Assembly (NCBI RefSeq): GCF_003583725.1
Contig: NZ_QXTF01000001.1
Location: forward strand, 558,001-622,000
Origin: Sphingomonas edaphi
Lineage (GTDB): Bacteria; Pseudomonadota; Alphaproteobacteria; Sphingomonadales; Sphingomonadaceae
Reading direction: 5' to 3'
DNA: 64,000 nt
Shown here: in pieces, positions 61,277-64,000 of the stretch
Numbering within the stretch: position 1 is the stretch's first letter
How the letters are laid out: every line of letters begins with the position of its first letter
Made by a program: the position numbers and the translations under genes
The notes under the pieces: model-generated
The model's input: only the letters and a program-made list of their open reading frames with translations
The model's database searches: none
What the model was told of the DNA's origin: nothing

Positions 61277-62161
61277 TCATCGGGCTGCGCGCGTCGCGAG
61301 ATCGGCTTCGACGGCCTGTGCAAGAGCAAGGACGAGCGGCGCGCGGCCCTCTTTGGTTAGTAACTTCGCCTCATCGTCCGCATTGCTGATGTACCCTGCC
61401 TCGACCAGCACGGCGGGAGTTTCGGCTCGGCGTAGGACATGGAAGGCGGCAAATTGATGCGGTCGGGGACGAAGCTCGACGCGTCCATCGGCGCGGCGAA
61501 GCAGACGTTCGGCCAGGCCCGCGGAATCCTCCATCTGCTCGCGCAGCGCGACGTCCGCCAGCAGCGCACGAACCGAGCCATCTGCTTCCGTCGACAAAGC
61601 CCCTCCCTCGACATTCTCCGCCTGCGCGAAGCGAGCGGCCTCGGCGCTGGAGGCGACGTCCGAAAGCGAGTAAACCGTGGCGCCTTTCGCTCGCGGGTTG
61701 GGCGCACTGTCCATATGAAGCGACAGGAATAGGGCGGCCTGCAAACGCCTTGCGATCAGCGCGCGCTCTTCCAGCGTCAGATAAATATCGCTTTCGCGAG
61801 TCAGCGCCACGCGCACGCGCCCCCGCTCCTCAAGAAGGTCGGCAAGCTCTCGGCTCATGGCCAAAGTCAATTGCTTCTCGAACGACGTGCCCGAGACTCC
61901 GCTAGCGCCGGGGTCCTTCCCGCCATGACCAGGGTCGATCAGCACGAGGGGACGCCCCGGAGTCCGGGCCTCGCGAACACGGACGTCAGCCAGCGCCTTG
62001 GGCAATTGAACCGTCAGCTCGCCTTGCCGCGCTTCCCCTGGAAGTGCGATGCCCGCAAGGGTACGCCCGCCTCGTTGCGAGCCGAGCGTCCAGGCAAGCG
62101 CCGCCGCGACGAGCAGCGCACCCGCGCCAATGGCCAACCCGGTCTTTCTTCGCCCGTCCAT
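61277..62161 (-). CDS. N-acetylmuramoyl-L-alanine amidase (AmiC-type)
   Basis: 294 aa. N-terminal anchor/signal (GLAIGAGALLVAAALAWTLG). Amidase_3 zinc domain with LIDPGHGGKDPGASG, a catalytic Glu region and LSLHMDSAPNPRAKGATVY, ending with ETPAVLVEAGYISNADDE. It cleaves cell-wall stem peptides from glycan. No AMIN domain is seen. It starts 365 bp from rne, divergently. Confidence 0.92.
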   Translation of the reverse strand: MDGRRKTGLAIGAGALLVAAALAWTLGSQRGGRTLAGIALPGEARQGELTVQLPKALADVRVREARTPGRPLVLIDPGHGGKDPGASGVSGTSFEKQLTLAMSRELADLLEERGRVRVALTRESDIYLTLEERALIARRLQAALFLSLHMDSAPNPRAKGATVYSLSDVASSAEAARFAQAENVEGGALSTEADGSVRALLADVALREQMEDSAGLAERLLRRADGRVELRPRPHQFAAFHVLRRAETPAVLVEAGYISNADDEAKLLTKEGRAPLVLALAQAVEADLATRAAR

Positions 62162-62526
62162 CGCGCGAAACTACGATGGGCCGGTCGCATCGCCAAGGCC
62201 CGCAGGCGCAACATTTGCAGTCGCTGGGCAGTTGCGGCCAAAGGGCCACGGTGCTAACCGATTTCGTCTTTCCCGGACTTTGGGAAGGATAGTTGCCGCG
62301 GCCTCTCGGATCCGCGGCCTTCAAGGTTGACGCTGCATGATGCCAAACGACGACACCTCCATGCTCCGCAAAGGGCATGGCCGCGCGTCGTTCGCGCCAC
62401 GAATCGCGAGGCATCGCGCAGCAGAGGCAATTTCCGCACATCTTGCCGGACTGCTCGAAGCACCGGCCATCATCATGACGCGCCGCCGGCCCCATCGGGT
62501 CGCGCCCCGCGTCCGGAGAATTTTCA
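62162..62526. promoter_or_regulatory. divergent region between amidase and rne
   Basis: A 365-bp gap with no supported protein gene; a small ORF at 62337-62612 overlaps rne in another frame and looks spurious. RNase E genes usually have long autoregulated 5' UTRs, so the rne leader probably occupies the right half. TTGACG near 62327 is a possible -35 element, but no convincing -10 follows by eye. Confidence 0.4.
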
Positions 62527-64000
62527 ATGTCCATGCGCATGCTGATCGACGCGCGCCACCCGGAGGAGACCCGGGTCGCCGTCGCCAAGGGAAACCGGAT
62601 CGAGGAATTTGATTTCGAATCCTCGGAGCACAAACAGCTCAAAGGCAATATCTACCTAGCCAAGGTCACCCGCGTCGAACCGTCGCTCCAGGCGGCATTC
62701 GTCGATTATGGCGGCAATCGGCACGGGTTCCTCGCGTTCAGCGAAATCCACCCCGACTATTACCAAATCCCCAAGGCGGATCGCGACGCACTGCTGGCCG
62801 AAGAGGCAGAGCATGCAGCCGAGGAAGAACGCCTTCGCGCCGCCGAATATGAAGCGGACGACGCCGAGGATGGCGACACCAGCGAGGACGCTGGCGAACC
62901 GTCGGGCGACTATGACGAAGCGCACGAAGTCGGCACGGGGTCGGCCCGTTCACCCGTGGACGAGAGTGCCGCCGAAGAGCTTCGCAAAAAGCGCCAGGCG
63001 CTTCGCCGCCGCTACAAGATTCAGGACGTCATCCAGCGCCGGCAGGTTCTGCTAGTCCAGGTCGTCAAGGAAGAGCGCGGCAACAAGGGCGCTGCGCTGA
63101 CCACCTATCTCAGCCTCGCCGGTCGTTATTGCGTGCTGATGCCCAACACGTCTCACGGCGGCGGGATCAGTCGGAAGATTTCTAACGGCGCCGACCGCAA
63201 GCGGTTGAAGTCGATCATCTCCGACCTAAAGCTGCCCTCGACCATGGGCCTGATTGTCCGCACCGCGGGCCTGTCGCGCACCAAGACCGAGATAAAGCGC
63301 GACTTCGATTATCTTGCCCGCCTGTGGGACGAAATCCGTGAAAAAACGCTCGCAAGCTCTGCCCCTGCCCTGATCTATCGCGACAGCGACCTGATCAAGC
63401 GGGCGATCCGCGACCTTTATCATCGCGAGATCGACGAGGTGATCGTCGAGGGCGAGGACGGCTACAAGGCCGCGCGCGGCTTCATGAAGCTGCTGATGCC
63501 GAGCCATGTCCGCAAGGTCCAGCAATATGTCGACCCGACGCCGGTCTTCCAGCGCTATGGGGTCGAAGATCAGTTGACCGCAATGTATCAGCCGGTCGTG
63601 CAGCTGAAGTCGGGCGGCTATCTGGTTATCAACCCGACAGAGGCTCTTGTCAGCATCGACATCAACTCGGGCCGTTCGACGCGCGAACATAATATCGAGC
63701 AGACCGCGTTCGCGACCAACTTGGAAGCGGCGGCGGAAATCGCCCGCCAACTCCGCCTGCGCGACATGGCCGGCCTGGTCGTCATCGACTTTATCGACAT
63801 GGAGCAGAACAGCCATGTCCGAAAGGTCGAGAAGGCGATGAAGGAAGCGCTGAAGAACGACCGCGCCCGAATTCAGGTTGGGCGGATTTCGGGATTTGGC
63901 CTGATGGAAATGAGCCGTCAGCGCCTTCGCACCGGCGTGCTCGAAGCGTCGACCAAGGCTTGCCCGCATTGCGAAGGCACCGGCCTGATGCGCACGGCAT
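62527..64000 (+). CDS. rne: ribonuclease E, N-terminal part (runs off window)
   Basis: First ~490 codons, no stop before the edge. MSMRMLIDARHPEETRVAVAKGNRIEEFDFES is the RNase E/G N-terminus. The S1 domain (QLKGNIYLAKVTRVEPSLQAAFVDYGG) is interrupted by an acidic insert (about residues 85-150, EEAEHAAEEERLRAAEYEADDAED). The catalytic region has VSIDINSG and VVIDFIDM with both Asp, then CPHCEGTG, the zinc link. ATG 62527 follows GGAGAATTTTCA; ATG 62533 is an alternative. Confidence 0.95.
   Translation, partial: MSMRMLIDARHPEETRVAVAKGNRIEEFDFESSEHKQLKGNIYLAKVTRVEPSLQAAFVDYGGNRHGFLAFSEIHPDYYQIPKADRDALLAEEAEHAAEEERLRAAEYEADDAEDGDTSEDAGEPSGDYDEAHEVGTGSARSPVDESAAEELRKKRQALRRRYKIQDVIQRRQVLLVQVVKEERGNKGAALTTYLSLAGRYCVLMPNTSHGGGISRKISNGADRKRLKSIISDLKLPSTMGLIVRTAGLSRTKTEIKRDFDYLARLWDEIREKTLASSAPALIYRDSDLIKRAIRDLYHREIDEVIVEGEDGYKAARGFMKLLMPSHVRKVQQYVDPTPVFQRYGVEDQLTAMYQPVVQLKSGGYLVINPTEALVSIDINSGRSTREHNIEQTAFATNLEAAAEIARQLRLRDMAGLVVIDFIDMEQNSHVRKVEKAMKEALKNDRARIQVGRISGFGLMEMSRQRLRTGVLEASTKACPHCEGTGLMRTA

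Noticed and set aside
62337-62612. Small plus-strand ORF before rne
   Set aside because: It overlaps the rne start in another frame, has an Arg/Pro-rich shadow composition and no ribosome site.

Overview
The window is high-GC chromosomal DNA with short gaps, ATGA/GTGA-type overlaps and no transposase, integrase, phage gene or CRISPR array. The gene complement points to an alphaproteobacterium, most likely Sphingomonadales. Markers include the NDUFA12 subunit of complex I, the DUF1476 (zeta-type) F1-ATPase inhibitor, a DUF2155 protein, an HWE histidine kinase, a prfB without the programmed frameshift, RNase E with an acidic insertion in its S1 domain, and secE-nusG/rplKA/rplJL/rpoBC within about 22 kb. 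The genus is inferred; nothing in the sequence names it.

Layout. 1-320: structured non-coding DNA ending in a tRNA/tmRNA-like 3' end and a terminator, possibly the edge of an integrated element. 0.3-9.5 kb: ROK sugar kinase, a small Flp pilin missed by length-filtered ORF calling, a class A penicillin-binding protein, an orphan solute-binding lipoprotein with DUF4112, nadA, DUF4230, an MBL-fold hydrolase and a GT4 glycosyltransferase. 9.6-11.7 kb: BlaR1/BlaI-like pair (M56 peptidase plus repressor) with a paired operator and no beta-lactamase nearby. 11.9-13.5 kb: grxD-bolA-DUF1476, then an L,D-transpeptidase. 13.6-19.9 kb: quinone reductase-like MDR, a small lipoprotein, 3-oxoacid CoA-transferase (scoA/scoB), SCP2, then SSADH beside an acetolactate-synthase-like ThDP enzyme. 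20-24.6 kb: thiS-thiG, aroQ-accB-accC and two TonB-like proteins. 24.6-30.3 kb: a second L,D-transpeptidase, a duplicated glycine-zipper lipoprotein, arsC, aat overlapping a DUF2155 gene antisense, NDUFA12, DUF192, a double cold-shock protein and recX. 30.4-32.7 kb: fatty acyl-AMP ligase, a channel-like membrane protein and tRNA-Trp.

33-55.5 kb carries the transcription/translation cluster secE-nusG, rplK-rplA, rplJ-rplL and rpoB-rpoC. Unlike the contiguous E. coli arrangement it is broken into four blocks by three sets of unrelated genes: a response regulator facing an HWE kinase; PPK2, DUF4956, a CotH-like protein, a metallophosphoesterase and a cupredoxin; and a thioesterase, two membrane proteins, a lipoprotein and a DOPA-dioxygenase-like protein. 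55.5-64 kb: tandem entericidin-like lipopeptides, thyA, a lipoprotein methyltransferase, prfB, mrcA, an amidase and the first ~490 codons of rne.

Most of the window is ordinary housekeeping sequence and I see no clear-cut new defence or mobile system. The best leads are: (i) the SSADH plus ThDP-enzyme pair, which resembles the 2-oxoglutarate decarboxylase/SSADH bypass; (ii) the PPK2-DUF4956-CotH-metallophosphoesterase group inside the ribosomal cluster; (iii) the 238-bp antisense overlap of aat and DUF2155; (iv) the M56/BlaI pair with a coiled-coil sensor tail; (v) the left-edge tRNA/tmRNA-like end.
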